From Lewinellaceae bacterium (GTDB lineage: Bacteria; Bacteroidota; Bacteroidia; Chitinophagales; Saprospiraceae), in the NCBI GenBank assembly GCA_020636405.1, contig JACJXW010000008.1, positions 400,285-464,284 on the forward strand: a DNA stretch of 64,000 nucleotides. The letters run 5' to 3'. Position 1 is the stretch's first letter. Each line of letters opens with the position of its first letter. The position numbers and the translations under genes were made by a program. This document shows positions 46,232-55,633 of this stretch, in pieces. Below the pieces are notes generated by a model. The model worked only from the letters and a program-made list of their open reading frames with translations, was not told where the DNA came from and searched no databases.

Positions 46232-47227
46232 ATGCAGAACTACCAGACCCTCGTACCCCTGCCGGAGTATCCTTTCCGCATTGGCTATCAGGATCACATC
46301 CTGAGCCTGGGCTCCTGCTTTGCCGAACACATCGGGCGGCGCCTGGCCGATCACCATTTTTACAGCCTGCTCAACCCTTACGGTATCCTTTACAACCCAT
46401 TGTCGATAGCCCAGGGGTTACAGCGCCTGTTGCAGGACGCCCCCTTTCAGCAGAGCGGCCTGCTGGAGCACCAGGGGCTGTGGCACAGCTTTTTCCACCA
46501 CGGCGCCTTTTCCCATCCCGGCCGGGAGGAGGCGCTGGAACGGATCAATGCCGCTTATCGCAGAGCACAAGGCTTTCTGCTGACGGCCAACCGGATGATC
46601 CTCACCCTGGGGACGGCCTATGTTTTCACTTACCGTCCGTCGGGGGAAGTAGTGGCCAACTGCCACAAGCTGCCGGGCACGGCTTTTGAGCGCCGCCGGC
46701 TGACGCCCCGGGAGGTGATCGCTGCCATGGAGCCGGTACTTTACGAGTTGAAGAACCGGCAGCCCGAACTGGAGGTGATCCTTACCGTCAGCCCCGTGCG
46801 CCACCTCCGCGACGGGCTGGTGGAAAACCAGCGCAGTAAGGCTGTCCTGCTGCTGGCTTGCAGCGAGCTCAGCCGGCAATTGCCCTTTGCCCACTACTTT
46901 CCTTCTTACGAGATCCAAATGGACGAGTTGCGCGATTATCGCTTTTACGCGCCCGACCTGATCCATCCTTCCGACGTGGCCATCGATCACATCTGGCAGC
47001 GCTTCGGGCAGGCCTTTTTCGATGGCCCTACCCGCCAGCTGATGCAGCGCATCGGCAAGGTGATCGCCGCCAGCAGCCACCGGCCGTTCCACCCGGCTTC
47101 CGAGCCCCACCAACGTTTTCTGCAACAGCAACTGGAGATCATCGCTCAGCTGGAGCAGGAGTTTCCTTTTCTCAACCTGAATCGCGAAAGGGAGGGTTTT
47201 CGGAAGCAACTGGTAGGGGAAGGATAG
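46232..47227 (+). CDS. GSCFA-domain protein (SGNH-hydrolase-like)
   Basis: A 331-aa protein. It has the family-defining LGSCFAEHIGRRL at about 26-38, ILTLGTAYVF at 125-135 and VILTVSPVRHLRDGLVENQR, the SGNH-like blocks. GSCFA proteins are common in Bacteroidota and predicted to be esterases. It follows the GNAT-like gene by 72 bases in the same direction and is probably part of the same pathway. Confidence 0.85.
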   Translation: MQNYQTLVPLPEYPFRIGYQDHILSLGSCFAEHIGRRLADHHFYSLLNPYGILYNPLSIAQGLQRLLQDAPFQQSGLLEHQGLWHSFFHHGAFSHPGREEALERINAAYRRAQGFLLTANRMILTLGTAYVFTYRPSGEVVANCHKLPGTAFERRRLTPREVIAAMEPVLYELKNRQPELEVILTVSPVRHLRDGLVENQRSKAVLLLACSELSRQLPFAHYFPSYEIQMDELRDYRFYAPDLIHPSDVAIDHIWQRFGQAFFDGPTRQLMQRIGKVIAASSHRPFHPASEPHQRFLQQQLEIIAQLEQEFPFLNLNREREGFRKQLVGEG

Positions 47228-47363
47228 ATGGGGAACAGGGCGCTGCGCGGGTATTACGGTTGCCGCGGATTTTCCGGAGGTAATGCTTTTGCCTGTTCGT
47301 ACCTCCTCCTCCATCCCAGTAAAAGAATTGCCCAAAAGAAATACCTAAATTTGACAAAAAACT

Positions 47364-48791
47364 ATGTCAAGACACTACTTCATTGTTCTGCTTTTCCTGG
47401 CCTTTGCCTTTACGCTGAATGCTCAGAACCTCGTTGACGCCACCTTCCTGGAAAGCCATACCAGGGAGGAACTCGCGGCCGAATACGGTTTCTTCATCCA
47501 GTACGGTATCGATGTGTACAAGGTGCGGTATACCACCCTGGATGTGCACGGGCAGCCCGATACGGCCTCCGGGGCCCTGGTGGTCCCCCAGGCGCGGGAC
47601 TTTGCCCTGCCCATTTTCATCTACCAGCATGGTACATCCGGAGCCAAGGACGATACGCCTTCCAACCTGAACATCGTCGATTACGAAGTGCCGCTGGCAT
47701 TTGGTGGTGTGGGGTTCGTTTCCATAGCGCCCGATTACCTGGGGCTGGGGGAATCCCGTGGTTTTCACCCCTACCTGCACGCCGCGACCGAAGCCTCGGC
47801 CGCTATAGATATGCTTAAGGCCATCGGGCCGTACGTCGAGGGGCAGGGCCAGGCGCTCAACGGACAGTTGTTCCTGGCCGGATACTCCCAGGGCGGGCAT
47901 GCCTCTATGGCTCTGCACCGCGCCCTACAGCAGGATTATTCTGCGGAGTACCCGGTTACTGCGGCAGCCCACATGTCGGGGCCCTACAGCCTGGCCAATG
48001 TCATGCGGGAATACATCCTGAGCGAGGAAGAATATCTCTTTCCCGGTTATATTGTCCGGATCATAATGGGGCTGAATGAATACTACCAGATCTACGACGA
48101 CTTCAGCAAGGTATTCCGCGAGCCCTATCTCGGCCCTGCCGAGGCGTATTACAACAACGAACTCACCATGGGCCAGCTGCACGATACCCTGGCTCAGCTG
48201 CTGTCCCAGGAGGTTGGGCTGGTACAACCCAAATACATCATTCAGGACAGCGTGCGACAGAACATCCTGGACTATCCGAACCATCCGGTCAACCTGGCCC
48301 TGGCGGAAAACGATGTTTACGACTGGGCGCCGGAATCGCCCACGCGGCTTTACTACTGTATAATGGATGAACAGGTGCTCTATACCAACAGCCTGCTGGC
48401 CGATTCGGTGATGAACGCCAACGGCGCTCCTGACGTGCAGTCGGTCAACATCGACCCCAACCTGGGGCATTTTGAGTGCGGAGAGCCGTCGCTTACCGCG
48501 GCCTTGCTGTTCTTTTCCCAGTACCTGAATATAGTGATGGATGCCGCCGAACTGGCTATGCAGGAACCTATACGCGTCTATCCAAACCCTACCTCCGGCC
48601 CATTCACGGTGGAAGGCCTCTCCGCTGGCGCTCGCCTGGAGCTCTATACCCCGGACGGACAGCGGCTGCAGATAGCAAATGCTGATGGTGAAACGGTACA
48701 GTTCCGGGGAGCTGGGCTTTCTTCCGGCCTCTATTATTTAAGAATATCGAGCGCAGAAGGAACAAGTGTACAAGGCTTAGTAGTCAAATAA
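47364..48791 (+). CDS. Secreted alpha/beta hydrolase with T9SS sorting domain
   Basis: A 475-aa protein: signal peptide (HYFIVLLFLAFAFTLNAQ), alpha/beta hydrolase with the nucleophile elbow AGYSQGGHAS and catalytic Asp/His candidates (LAENDVYD, LGHFECGEP). The C-terminal 80 residues form a type IX secretion sorting domain (IRVYPNPTSGPFTVEGL, GLYYLRISSAEG). An exported lipase or esterase attached to or released from the surface. A TAAATTTG box at 47346-47353 sits only 10 bases before the start. Confidence 0.8.
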   Translation: MSRHYFIVLLFLAFAFTLNAQNLVDATFLESHTREELAAEYGFFIQYGIDVYKVRYTTLDVHGQPDTASGALVVPQARDFALPIFIYQHGTSGAKDDTPSNLNIVDYEVPLAFGGVGFVSIAPDYLGLGESRGFHPYLHAATEASAAIDMLKAIGPYVEGQGQALNGQLFLAGYSQGGHASMALHRALQQDYSAEYPVTAAAHMSGPYSLANVMREYILSEEEYLFPGYIVRIIMGLNEYYQIYDDFSKVFREPYLGPAEAYYNNELTMGQLHDTLAQLLSQEVGLVQPKYIIQDSVRQNILDYPNHPVNLALAENDVYDWAPESPTRLYYCIMDEQVLYTNSLLADSVMNANGAPDVQSVNIDPNLGHFECGEPSLTAALLFFSQYLNIVMDAAELAMQEPIRVYPNPTSGPFTVEGLSAGARLELYTPDGQRLQIANADGETVQFRGAGLSSGLYYLRISSAEGTSVQGLVVK

Positions 48792-48828
48792 ATATTTCCG
48801 GCAACGAAGGACTGCCTGAAAACAAATT

Positions 48829-48870
48829 CTCCGCTCAGTGCCTCAACTGGTTGAGCGGAGCATTTGTTTT
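48829..48870 (+). terminator. Intrinsic terminator after the T9SS hydrolase
   Basis: Stem CTCCGCTCA/TGAGCGGAG (48829-48837 with 48852-48860), a 14-base loop, then CATTTGTTTTT. Confidence 0.8.
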
Positions 48871-48948
48871 TAAACACTGCTCCGGCCAAAGGCCGGAAAG
48901 AGTGCGTAAAAATTCCTAAACTTGTGGCTTGAAACACTGCCGTCTGTT

Positions 48949-50733
48949 ATGAAAAACAACATACGCATTCCGTCGATCACCGTATTAGCCGTTCTCTGCA
49001 TTTGGATGGCGGCCGATATGGTGGGGCGGAACAACGAGGAACTGCTTTGGGGGTATCGTCCTCTCGTCTTTTTTCTGGCCATGTGGGGCGCTCTGGTGCT
49101 GCTGTTCGAGCAGCGCTTTTCGGCCTCACCCAACCGCCTGCGCTGGCTGGGCCTATCGACCCTCAGCGGCATTCTCCTGGGCGTGGGTTTTCCGGACATC
49201 CTGCCCGTACCCTTTCTGATGTTTATCGGTTTCGTGCCCCTGCTGATCGTGGAGCGGGAGATTGCCATCGACTGGGGGAAAGCCGATCCTTGGGAAATGT
49301 TTAAGTATGCCTATCATACTTTTGTATTGTGGAATGTCATTTCCACTTATTGGGTGGCCAATACGGCCTTTGTGGCGGGCATTTTCGCCATCTGGGTCAA
49401 CGCGCTGCTGATGAGTATTCCCTTCGTGTTGTTCCACGTTACCCGGCAGTATGTACCTCGCCTGGGTTATCTGGCGTTTATGAGCTACTGGATGTCCTTC
49501 GAATACATCCACCTGCGCTGGGAACTCACCTGGCCGTGGCTGACGGTAGGCAACAGCATGGCTGAATACCCCATCTTCATTCAATGGTACGAATACACAG
49601 GTGTCTTCGGTGGCGGGCTTTGGATCTTACTGTCCAATGTGCTGGCCCTGCGGCTTTGGGATGCTTTCAGTAGCCGGAAGGAATCCTCCATAGTGTGGCC
49701 TGCCCTGCGCCTGGGGGGGCTCATTCTTGTGCCTGCGCTTTTCTCTGTATTCCTTTATAACCATTATGAAGAAAAAGGTACGGAACGGGAAGTGGTGGTG
49801 GTTCAGCCCAATTTCGAGCCCCATTATGAAAAGTTCGAACGTGTGCCTGAGCGCGAACAGGTTACCCGATTCCTGGAACTGGCCACCCGGCAGGTGGACG
49901 AAAACACCGATTACCTTGTCTTTCCGGAGACGAGCTTCGGCCTGGTGGAAACGAGCCAGGCTAATGCCTATCCGGCCATTCAGCGCATTCGCGATACTTT
50001 TCGCGGCTTTCCGAAACTAAAGGTCGTCACCGGAATTGATGCGTATCACATCTTCGCGCCCGGAGAGCCGCACAGCCCAGCCGTACGCGAGCAGGTACGG
50101 CGTCCCGGAGACACCATGTTCTACGAGATCCTCAACGCCGCTATACAGATCGAGCCCGGAAATCCGGACTTGCAGTTCTATCGCAAGTCGAAACTGGTAC
50201 CGGGGCCGGAGATCCTTCCTTACCGGCGGATTTTCTTCTTCCTCAAACCGTTGATCGATAAGCTGGAAGGGACCACTGCCGGTGTAGGCACCCAACCGGA
50301 GCGGTCAGTCATGAGCAGCGACGCCGGCAAGGTGGCGCCTGCCATTTGCTACGAGTCGGTGTTCGGAGAATACGTCACAGGCTATATCAGAAAGGGGGCT
50401 CAGGCCATTTTCATCATGACCAATGATGGATGGTGGGACAATACCGCCGGCCACCGCCAACATCTTCATTTTGCTTCCCTGCGTGCGATCGAGACGCGGC
50501 GCGCCATCGCCCGCTCGGCCAATACGGGTATTTCCGCCTTCATCAATCAGCGGGGCGACATTCTGCAGCCTACCCGCTACAACGAACCGGTGGCCATCAA
50601 AGGCGCCATTCGATTTAATGATGCGGTCACCTTTTATGTACTCTGGGGCGATACCATCGCCCGGATATCCCTTTTCGCCTCCATCATCCTGCTGCTGAAC
50701 ACATTCGTTCGCAGCCGGATGAAAGAAAAATAA
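48949..50733 (+). CDS. lnt: Apolipoprotein N-acyltransferase
   Basis: About 594 aa from the ATG at 48949. N-terminal multi-helix membrane region (about 1-270) with WELTWPWLTVGNSMAEYP, then a nitrilase-type domain with catalytic Glu in LVFPETSFG, Lys in FYRKSKLVPGPE and Cys in APAICYESVFGEYV, and a final transmembrane helix. Transfers the third acyl chain to lipoproteins, in keeping with the many lipoproteins in this window. Confidence 0.9.
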   Translation: MKNNIRIPSITVLAVLCIWMAADMVGRNNEELLWGYRPLVFFLAMWGALVLLFEQRFSASPNRLRWLGLSTLSGILLGVGFPDILPVPFLMFIGFVPLLIVEREIAIDWGKADPWEMFKYAYHTFVLWNVISTYWVANTAFVAGIFAIWVNALLMSIPFVLFHVTRQYVPRLGYLAFMSYWMSFEYIHLRWELTWPWLTVGNSMAEYPIFIQWYEYTGVFGGGLWILLSNVLALRLWDAFSSRKESSIVWPALRLGGLILVPALFSVFLYNHYEEKGTEREVVVVQPNFEPHYEKFERVPEREQVTRFLELATRQVDENTDYLVFPETSFGLVETSQANAYPAIQRIRDTFRGFPKLKVVTGIDAYHIFAPGEPHSPAVREQVRRPGDTMFYEILNAAIQIEPGNPDLQFYRKSKLVPGPEILPYRRIFFFLKPLIDKLEGTTAGVGTQPERSVMSSDAGKVAPAICYESVFGEYVTGYIRKGAQAIFIMTNDGWWDNTAGHRQHLHFASLRAIETRRAIARSANTGISAFINQRGDILQPTRYNEPVAIKGAIRFNDAVTFYVLWGDTIARISLFASIILLLNTFVRSRMKEK

Positions 50734-50735
50734 AA

Positions 50736-50759
50736 AGGGGCGGAAAATTTGCCGCCCCT
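50736..50759 (-). terminator. Bidirectional-type terminator between convergent genes
   Basis: Stem AGGGGCGG/CCGCCCCT with an 8-base loop. On the minus strand it is followed by TTTTTATTTTT, so it terminates the TM-TPR gene at 50829; on the plus strand there is no T-run. Confidence 0.7.
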
Positions 50760-50828
50760 ACTCATGTGGATTGTTTCATTAAAATAAGACTGGGAGTAAG
50801 AAAGATCTTCAGGTTTGTCGCACCGGCT

Positions 50829-51434
50829 TTACCGGATCTTGGGCCGGCGTCGTTTGCCGCCTGGCCGCATCGCAGCCCCTTTGCCGCCCATCTGGGTGTG
50901 CTTTATCTGGCCGCGGTTGGAAAATGCCTTTTCAAACTGTTTGAATTGTTCTTTCACGTTGGGTTCCGTGATCTTGCACTGCTTGGCGATGCGGTAGTGC
51001 TGTTCGGCCTGTTTCCATTTGCCTTTGGAGGCGGCGATGTTGGCCAGCTGCAGTTGCAGCATCGCTTTTTCGTTGTCGGTCGGCACCTCTACCTCTTCGG
51101 CTTTTCGGAGCCATTTTTCGCCTTCCTCGACATCTTTGCGCGCCAGGGCGATGGACCCTTTGATCATGTAGAAATAAGCCCGGTTGGTAGCGTACAGCCA
51201 GCCGGGTTTGAGCGTGAGGTTCAACCGTTTTTCGGAACCGTCAAAATCGCTATTCTGCATTAATACGGCGGCAGATTGGACTGTGCCCAGAAAAATATAG
51301 GACAGCAGCATGGCAATGCCCATGATGACAAACCAGATGCCGTACCAGACGCCAAAAGCTATCCACAGCGCCACACCTCCGATCAGGCCTATCGCTATGA
51401 GCGCAAACTTCAGGTATATATTAATGGTCAGCAT
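50829..51434 (-). CDS. Two-helix membrane protein with TPR-like repeats, paralogue 1
   Basis: 201 aa from the ATG at 51434 (MLTINIYLKFALIAIG). Two transmembrane helices at about 6-45, then TPR-like repeats (GSIALARKDVEEGEKWLRKA, LQLANIAASKGKWKQAEQHY) and a basic tail (GKRRRPKIR). It shares the plan and the PGWLYATNRAYFYMIKG segment with the protein at 51594-52115 (PGWLLRSNRAYYYFTLG). Function is unknown. Confidence 0.6.
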   Translation of the reverse strand: MLTINIYLKFALIAIGLIGGVALWIAFGVWYGIWFVIMGIAMLLSYIFLGTVQSAAVLMQNSDFDGSEKRLNLTLKPGWLYATNRAYFYMIKGSIALARKDVEEGEKWLRKAEEVEVPTDNEKAMLQLQLANIAASKGKWKQAEQHYRIAKQCKITEPNVKEQFKQFEKAFSNRGQIKHTQMGGKGAAMRPGGKRRRPKIR

Positions 51435-51593
51435 ATAGAGTTTTTTGATTTTGGCAAAGGTAAGGAATTGTTTTGGAATAAGGGTTTTTCGCATTTACTC
51501 CAATTAAATCAAATCTTGTTGATCAGGGATCGAGCTACTTTTAATAATTTTATCAGGAAGAAAAAGTTCATGATGAAAAGGATTCCGCCCTTC

Positions 51594-52115
51594 CTAATTC
51601 TGTTGCTTCAGTGCCGCTTCCATTTTCTGCAGGTTATCTTTGATCATCAGGTCGGTGGGGTGTAGGGCTTGGGCTTCCTGGAGCTTTTGCCGGGTTTGGG
51701 CGAAGTCTTTTTGTACAAAGGCAATATGGGCGAGGTTGAGCAGGGCCAGAGCGTGGTCGTTTGGTTTTCGGAGCCCCAGGGCGATGGCCTGTTGCAGATG
51801 GGTTTTGGCCGGTTCCAGCTTTTTGTGCTGCAGGTAGAGCATCCCGAGGGTGAAGTAGTAGTAGGCGCGGTTGGAACGAAGGAGCCAGCCGGGGTTCCAT
51901 ACCTGGCGCAATAGGGCTTCGGCCTTTTCGGGCTGTCCCCGTTTGAGGCTGCCGAAAGCCATCCACACGTTGCCGAAGATAATATGGGAAATCAGCAGCA
52001 GGACACCGGCGAGGTAGAGGTACCAGGCCTGGGAAAAATCCAGTTGCAGGTGCAGCAACAGGCCCAACCCCAGAAATAAGGCGATCAGAGCGTAGCGGAG
52101 GTAGGAATAAGTCAT
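51594..52115 (-). CDS. Two-helix membrane protein with TPR-like repeats, paralogue 2
   Basis: A 173-aa protein: helices LRYALIALFLGLGLLLHL and WYLYLAGVLLLISHIIFG, then three TPR-like units (QPEKAEALLRQV, KLEPAKTHLQQAIAL, DFAQTRQKLQEAQAL). Paralogue of the preceding gene product; the two are 159 bases apart on the same strand, so a tandem duplication is likely. No enzymatic motif. Confidence 0.6.
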   Translation of the reverse strand: MTYSYLRYALIALFLGLGLLLHLQLDFSQAWYLYLAGVLLLISHIIFGNVWMAFGSLKRGQPEKAEALLRQVWNPGWLLRSNRAYYYFTLGMLYLQHKKLEPAKTHLQQAIALGLRKPNDHALALLNLAHIAFVQKDFAQTRQKLQEAQALHPTDLMIKDNLQKMEAALKQQN

Positions 52116-52339
52116 ATCGGTGGTTTTTTCCCGCGTCTAATATAACGGATAAAACGACGGACTGATAAAAAAAAAGTGCCATTGAAGCCCGCTTTTTGGC
52201 GATTCACTCGAAAAAAAGCCTAATTCCGTCGAAGGCTTTGTATTTTGCAGTTTATTATTTTGTAACCTTGAGGCCTGAAAAACGGCCCCCTATTTCCGAC
52301 ACTTAAATTATGCTCTGCAAAAACACCCAGGTTGAATAA

Positions 52340-52894
52340 ATGTCTACACAACGAGCAGAAGACATATTGAACCGCCTAAAGTCTGATGACCGGACTGCCC
52401 TGAAGGACCTCTTTCAGGAGCACTATTCTCTCGTTTGTCAATCGATCCATCGCTTCATCCGCGACCACGCTACGACTGAAGATCTCGCTCAGGAAGTCTT
52501 TTTGCGCTTCTGGGAAAAACGCCACTCCATACAAGTCACGTCCTCTCTCCCCGCCTATCTGCGCCGTATGGCGATGAATGAGGCCCTGGGCTACCTGCGG
52601 CGCAACAAGCGCTATGAGGAGGACGAGTTCGTTCCCGAGAACGAATCGGAAACCGGCCTCAGCGCTGAGGAGGCCTATCTGCATGGGGAACTTCAGGAGA
52701 GTGTATCCGCAGCCATCAATACCCTGCCGCCCAAGTGCCGCACCGTCTTCCAGCTGAGCCGCTTCGAAGAGCTCACCTACAAGGAGATTGCCGATCAGAT
52801 GGGCATTTCCGTGAAAACGGTGGAAAACCAGATGGGCAAAGCTCTGAAGATCCTCCGGGAGCGGCTGCAGGGGTATTTGCATTTGTTCTTCTAA
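52340..52894 (+). CDS. ECF-type RNA polymerase sigma factor
   Basis: A 184-aa protein. Region 2 at about 20-85 (HATTEDLAQEVFLRFWEKR) and region 4 at about 125-175 (LPPKCRTVFQLSRFEELTYK, IADQMGISVKTVENQMGKAL). The sequence is of the Bacteroidota FecI-like class normally encoded next to a FecR anti-sigma and an outer-membrane protein. Here two pseudogenes intervene before FecR at 54545. Confidence 0.9.
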   Translation: MSTQRAEDILNRLKSDDRTALKDLFQEHYSLVCQSIHRFIRDHATTEDLAQEVFLRFWEKRHSIQVTSSLPAYLRRMAMNEALGYLRRNKRYEEDEFVPENESETGLSAEEAYLHGELQESVSAAINTLPPKCRTVFQLSRFEELTYKEIADQMGISVKTVENQMGKALKILRERLQGYLHLFF

Positions 52895-53221
52895 AGGCTT
52901 TATTTCCTTCGTAATAAGAGGATACTTTAGTACTTCCTGCCCTCTTCTGGATGAAGGCGGGTTGATCCTACCAGGCAATTTGGTGCCTGAAACCAGCCCC
53001 CGGTACCCACCCCAGATCAAAAATCGCACATCACACATCACACATCGCACTTCGCACATCGCACTTCGCACATCGCACATCAAAAGCCTCTTTGGGTACC
53101 TCTTCCTCCTTTTTCCCACTCAATACAGCGGAACGATCCATTATCTGTCCGACTATTTGTCCAGAAACCAGATGTATATTTTTATTTTGAATATATCCTG
53201 GAAATTAAACCCCGTTATTTT
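52895..53221. repeat. Gap with a 7-bp tandem array
   Basis: No gene is seen. Positions 53023-53081 hold eight and a half heptamers of the type ATCGCAC, ATCACAC or TTCGCAC. The remainder has no feature that I can support. Confidence 0.65.
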
Positions 53222-53604
53222 CATGTTGAAAAAGTACCTATCACCGGCGCCTATGCCGAAGGGCGGGTGCGGCGTGCCGTCTGCGCCAAAAGTTTTGGCA
53301 AGGGAGGGGTATTGGAAATAGAGCCTTTCAATATGCAGCTGGTCGACGGGTAGCGGGCGCGCCTGGCAGGGGAGCCCCAGCGGGCCTTTGGTAAGAACCG
53401 CAAGTTCCTGGCCTGGACGGTGGCCATCGCTACCCCGGGGCCGGGGCGCTCTTTTCCGCCTCGGCGGGCAATAACGACACCATCCCCTATATGCTTCCCT
53501 TTGCGGGACTGGGCTTCCTGGTCAAAGGCCGAGAGGCAGAACTGCCGGTGGGCACTTTGCTGACGGCAGTGGCCACCAGGGATGTTGTCGTGCGCATTGA
53601 ATGA
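53222..53604 (+). pseudogene. Degraded protein-coding remnant
   Basis: Protein-like sequence is split by a stop and a frameshift. One frame gives AYAEGRVRRAVCAKSFGKGG and IEPFNMQLVDG before TAG (about 53350). Another resumes as RKFLAWTVAIATPG. A third gives LPFAGLGFLVKGREAELPVG and TLLTAVATRDVVVRIE, ending at TGA 53604. Codon pattern and continuity suggest one former gene of unknown family. Confidence 0.5.
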
Positions 53605-53622
53605 CACTAAAACCTTATCCTT

Positions 53623-54344
53623 ATGAGACGCCCCATATTCACTAGCCTGTTCCTGCTCCTCTTCGCCGGTGCCAGCGCTCAACAGCTCGACCTCAGCACC
53701 CTCTGCCGCTACAACTGGCAGGTGCTCAACCCCGCTTCCGTCAACCACCTGTATTAAATGAGATCCGCTTTCAGGATGATCAACCTGGTATTTCCGTAGA
53801 AGGAGTTATGAACCAATCGTATGCCGATATGGGCCTGGGGTGTTTCTATCGTTGGAAGACCTATAGCTCCGCTTTTTTTTCCGGCCTGGTCTTTCGGGAA
53901 TTTTACGCGGGGCTGTCGGTGCCCCAGGCCTTCACCATGGACCTGAGCACTCCCCAAGACGGGGAATTTACGCTGGAGCGGATCCGGCATTACTACCTCA
54001 TCACCGGCGGTATTCTGCAGGTGAGCAATAAGGTGTTGTTGGAGCCGTCGCTCTGGGTGCGCCACGTCCCGAACGCCAGTTTTCAGGCCCTGTTCAACAA
54101 CGCTCCTCTGAGCGGCGACTTCAACTGTCGCCTGGAGTACGATTACCGCTTCTGGGCGGGAGTTGGCGCCAGCACCAACCGGCTGCTTCACTTCGAGGCA
54201 GGCTTCAATATAGGGAGAGGGCAGTACTACAACGATACGAAGAGTTATATCATTACCCTGGCGCTGACGTACGATGCGCCTGTCGGGTGGAACAGCTGGC
54301 TGGGCCCTTCGGCGGAGATCAGCGTCGGCATCGGCTGGGACTAA
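53623..54344 (+). pseudogene. PorP/SprF-like outer-membrane protein pseudogene
   Basis: A signal-peptide start (MRRPIFTSLFLLLFAGASAQ) followed by LCRYNWQVLNPASVNH, stops at TAA 53757. The rest reopens at 53808 in another frame, with beta-strand-like YADMGLGCFYRWKTYSSAFF, TGGILQVSNKVLLEPSLWVR and LTYDAPVGWNSWLGPSAEIS. This fits a type IX secretion PorP/SprF-type barrel that has lost an internal stretch and a frame. It separates the sigma gene from its probable FecR partner. Confidence 0.6.
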
Positions 54345-54544
54345 CCCGTGGCGCGATCATTCTGGCCGTTTATTTGTTGTTAAAACAGCCAGTTGCCCTT
54401 TGTGGGAACAACAGGAGGGGCTATGTCCGCCAAGATCAGCAGTGAAATAAATTTTTCTGGCTAAAGGATCAAAAAAAAAATTTCGCCCCAATAGGGGTAT
54501 CCCCCAGCCAGGAACATCCTACAATCGGAAAGTGAAACTGAACA

Positions 54545-55570
54545 ATGGAAAACACAAAATACATGGATCTTATCGGCCGGTATCTTTCCGGTGACATCGG
54601 GGCAGGCGAGAAGGCCGAACTGATGGCCTGGGTTGAGGCAGGCCCTGCCAACAAGGCCTTCTTCGAGGAGATGATCCAGCTATGGAGTGTGTCCGGAGAG
54701 TATGAAGACGAGCCTTTTGTCACCGATAAACAAGCCGCCTGGGCAGCATTCGAGAAGAAATTCGAACAGCGCTACTCCGGCGGCGGCGGGCAACAGGCGC
54801 CGGAAGGACGGGTGGTGAAAATGAAGCCGTTGCGATTTGCCCTACGGTACGCAGCGGCCATCGCCCTGATGCTGGCGGCCGGGTACTGGTTTTTCTTCTC
54901 CAATGGAGACACTGATATCCAGATGGCGAGCGTCCGTACGGAAGCCGGTGAACAAAGAGAAGTGGCCCTGCCGGATGGCAGTACTGTAGTACTGAACGAA
55001 AATTCGGAACTGGCCTATGCGACGTCCTTCGAAAAACGGAGGGTACGCCTCTCGGGCGAGGCCTTCTTCCAGGTCGTCAAACGCAATGGGCATACTTTTA
55101 CCATCGATGCCGAAGGGGCTACGACAACGGTACTGGGCACCTCCTTCAACGTGCGGGCCTATCCGGCGGAAAGCAAAGTGGAGGTAAGTGTCAAAACCGG
55201 GAAGGTGGCTCTGCAAAAAGCGGAGGGCGGCAGCCAGAAGCTGTTGCTCGAAGCCGGCAAAGCCGGGGCCTACGATAAGCAAAGAAAAACCGTGGAAGAA
55301 GCTCCGGCCTCTAATGCGGACTCCTGGAAAACCAGCCGCCTGGAGTTCGACAGCCTGCCCCTGAGTGTGGTGGTGGAGGACCTGGAACGGTACTTCCACA
55401 CCAAGATCGAAGTGGCCAACCCCAAACTGCTGAACTGCACCTTTAATGGCGAGTTTATCAAGCCGGATCTGAAAAATGTACTGGATGCACTGGCTTTCAC
55501 TATGGTTCTGGAGGTAGAAAAGCAAAATGGCACTTACGTGTTGAAGGGCGATGCCTCCCGTTGTGATTGA
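54545..55570 (+). CDS. FecR-family anti-sigma factor
   Basis: A 341-aa protein. N-terminal sigma-binding region (YLSGDIGAGEKAELMAWVEA), a transmembrane helix at about 98-116 (YAAAIALMLAAGYWFFF), periplasmic FecR domain (REVALPDGSTVVLNENSELA, LSGEAFFQVVKRNGHTFTI, TVLGTSFNVRAY), and a C-terminal part resembling a secretin/TonB short domain (FDSLPLSVVVEDLERYFHTK). Likely controls the ECF factor at 52340. Confidence 0.9.
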   Translation: MENTKYMDLIGRYLSGDIGAGEKAELMAWVEAGPANKAFFEEMIQLWSVSGEYEDEPFVTDKQAAWAAFEKKFEQRYSGGGGQQAPEGRVVKMKPLRFALRYAAAIALMLAAGYWFFFSNGDTDIQMASVRTEAGEQREVALPDGSTVVLNENSELAYATSFEKRRVRLSGEAFFQVVKRNGHTFTIDAEGATTTVLGTSFNVRAYPAESKVEVSVKTGKVALQKAEGGSQKLLLEAGKAGAYDKQRKTVEEAPASNADSWKTSRLEFDSLPLSVVVEDLERYFHTKIEVANPKLLNCTFNGEFIKPDLKNVLDALAFTMVLEVEKQNGTYVLKGDASRCD

Positions 55571-55633
55571 TCATCGCTTCCCGGCCTTCAGGGCCAGGGG
55601 CAATGCGATCCTTAAAAAAGCGCACCATCAATT

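Noticed and set aside
53023..53081. Possible CRISPR array because of regular short repeats
   Set aside because: The units are only 7 bases and adjoin without spacers; no cas genes are present in the window.
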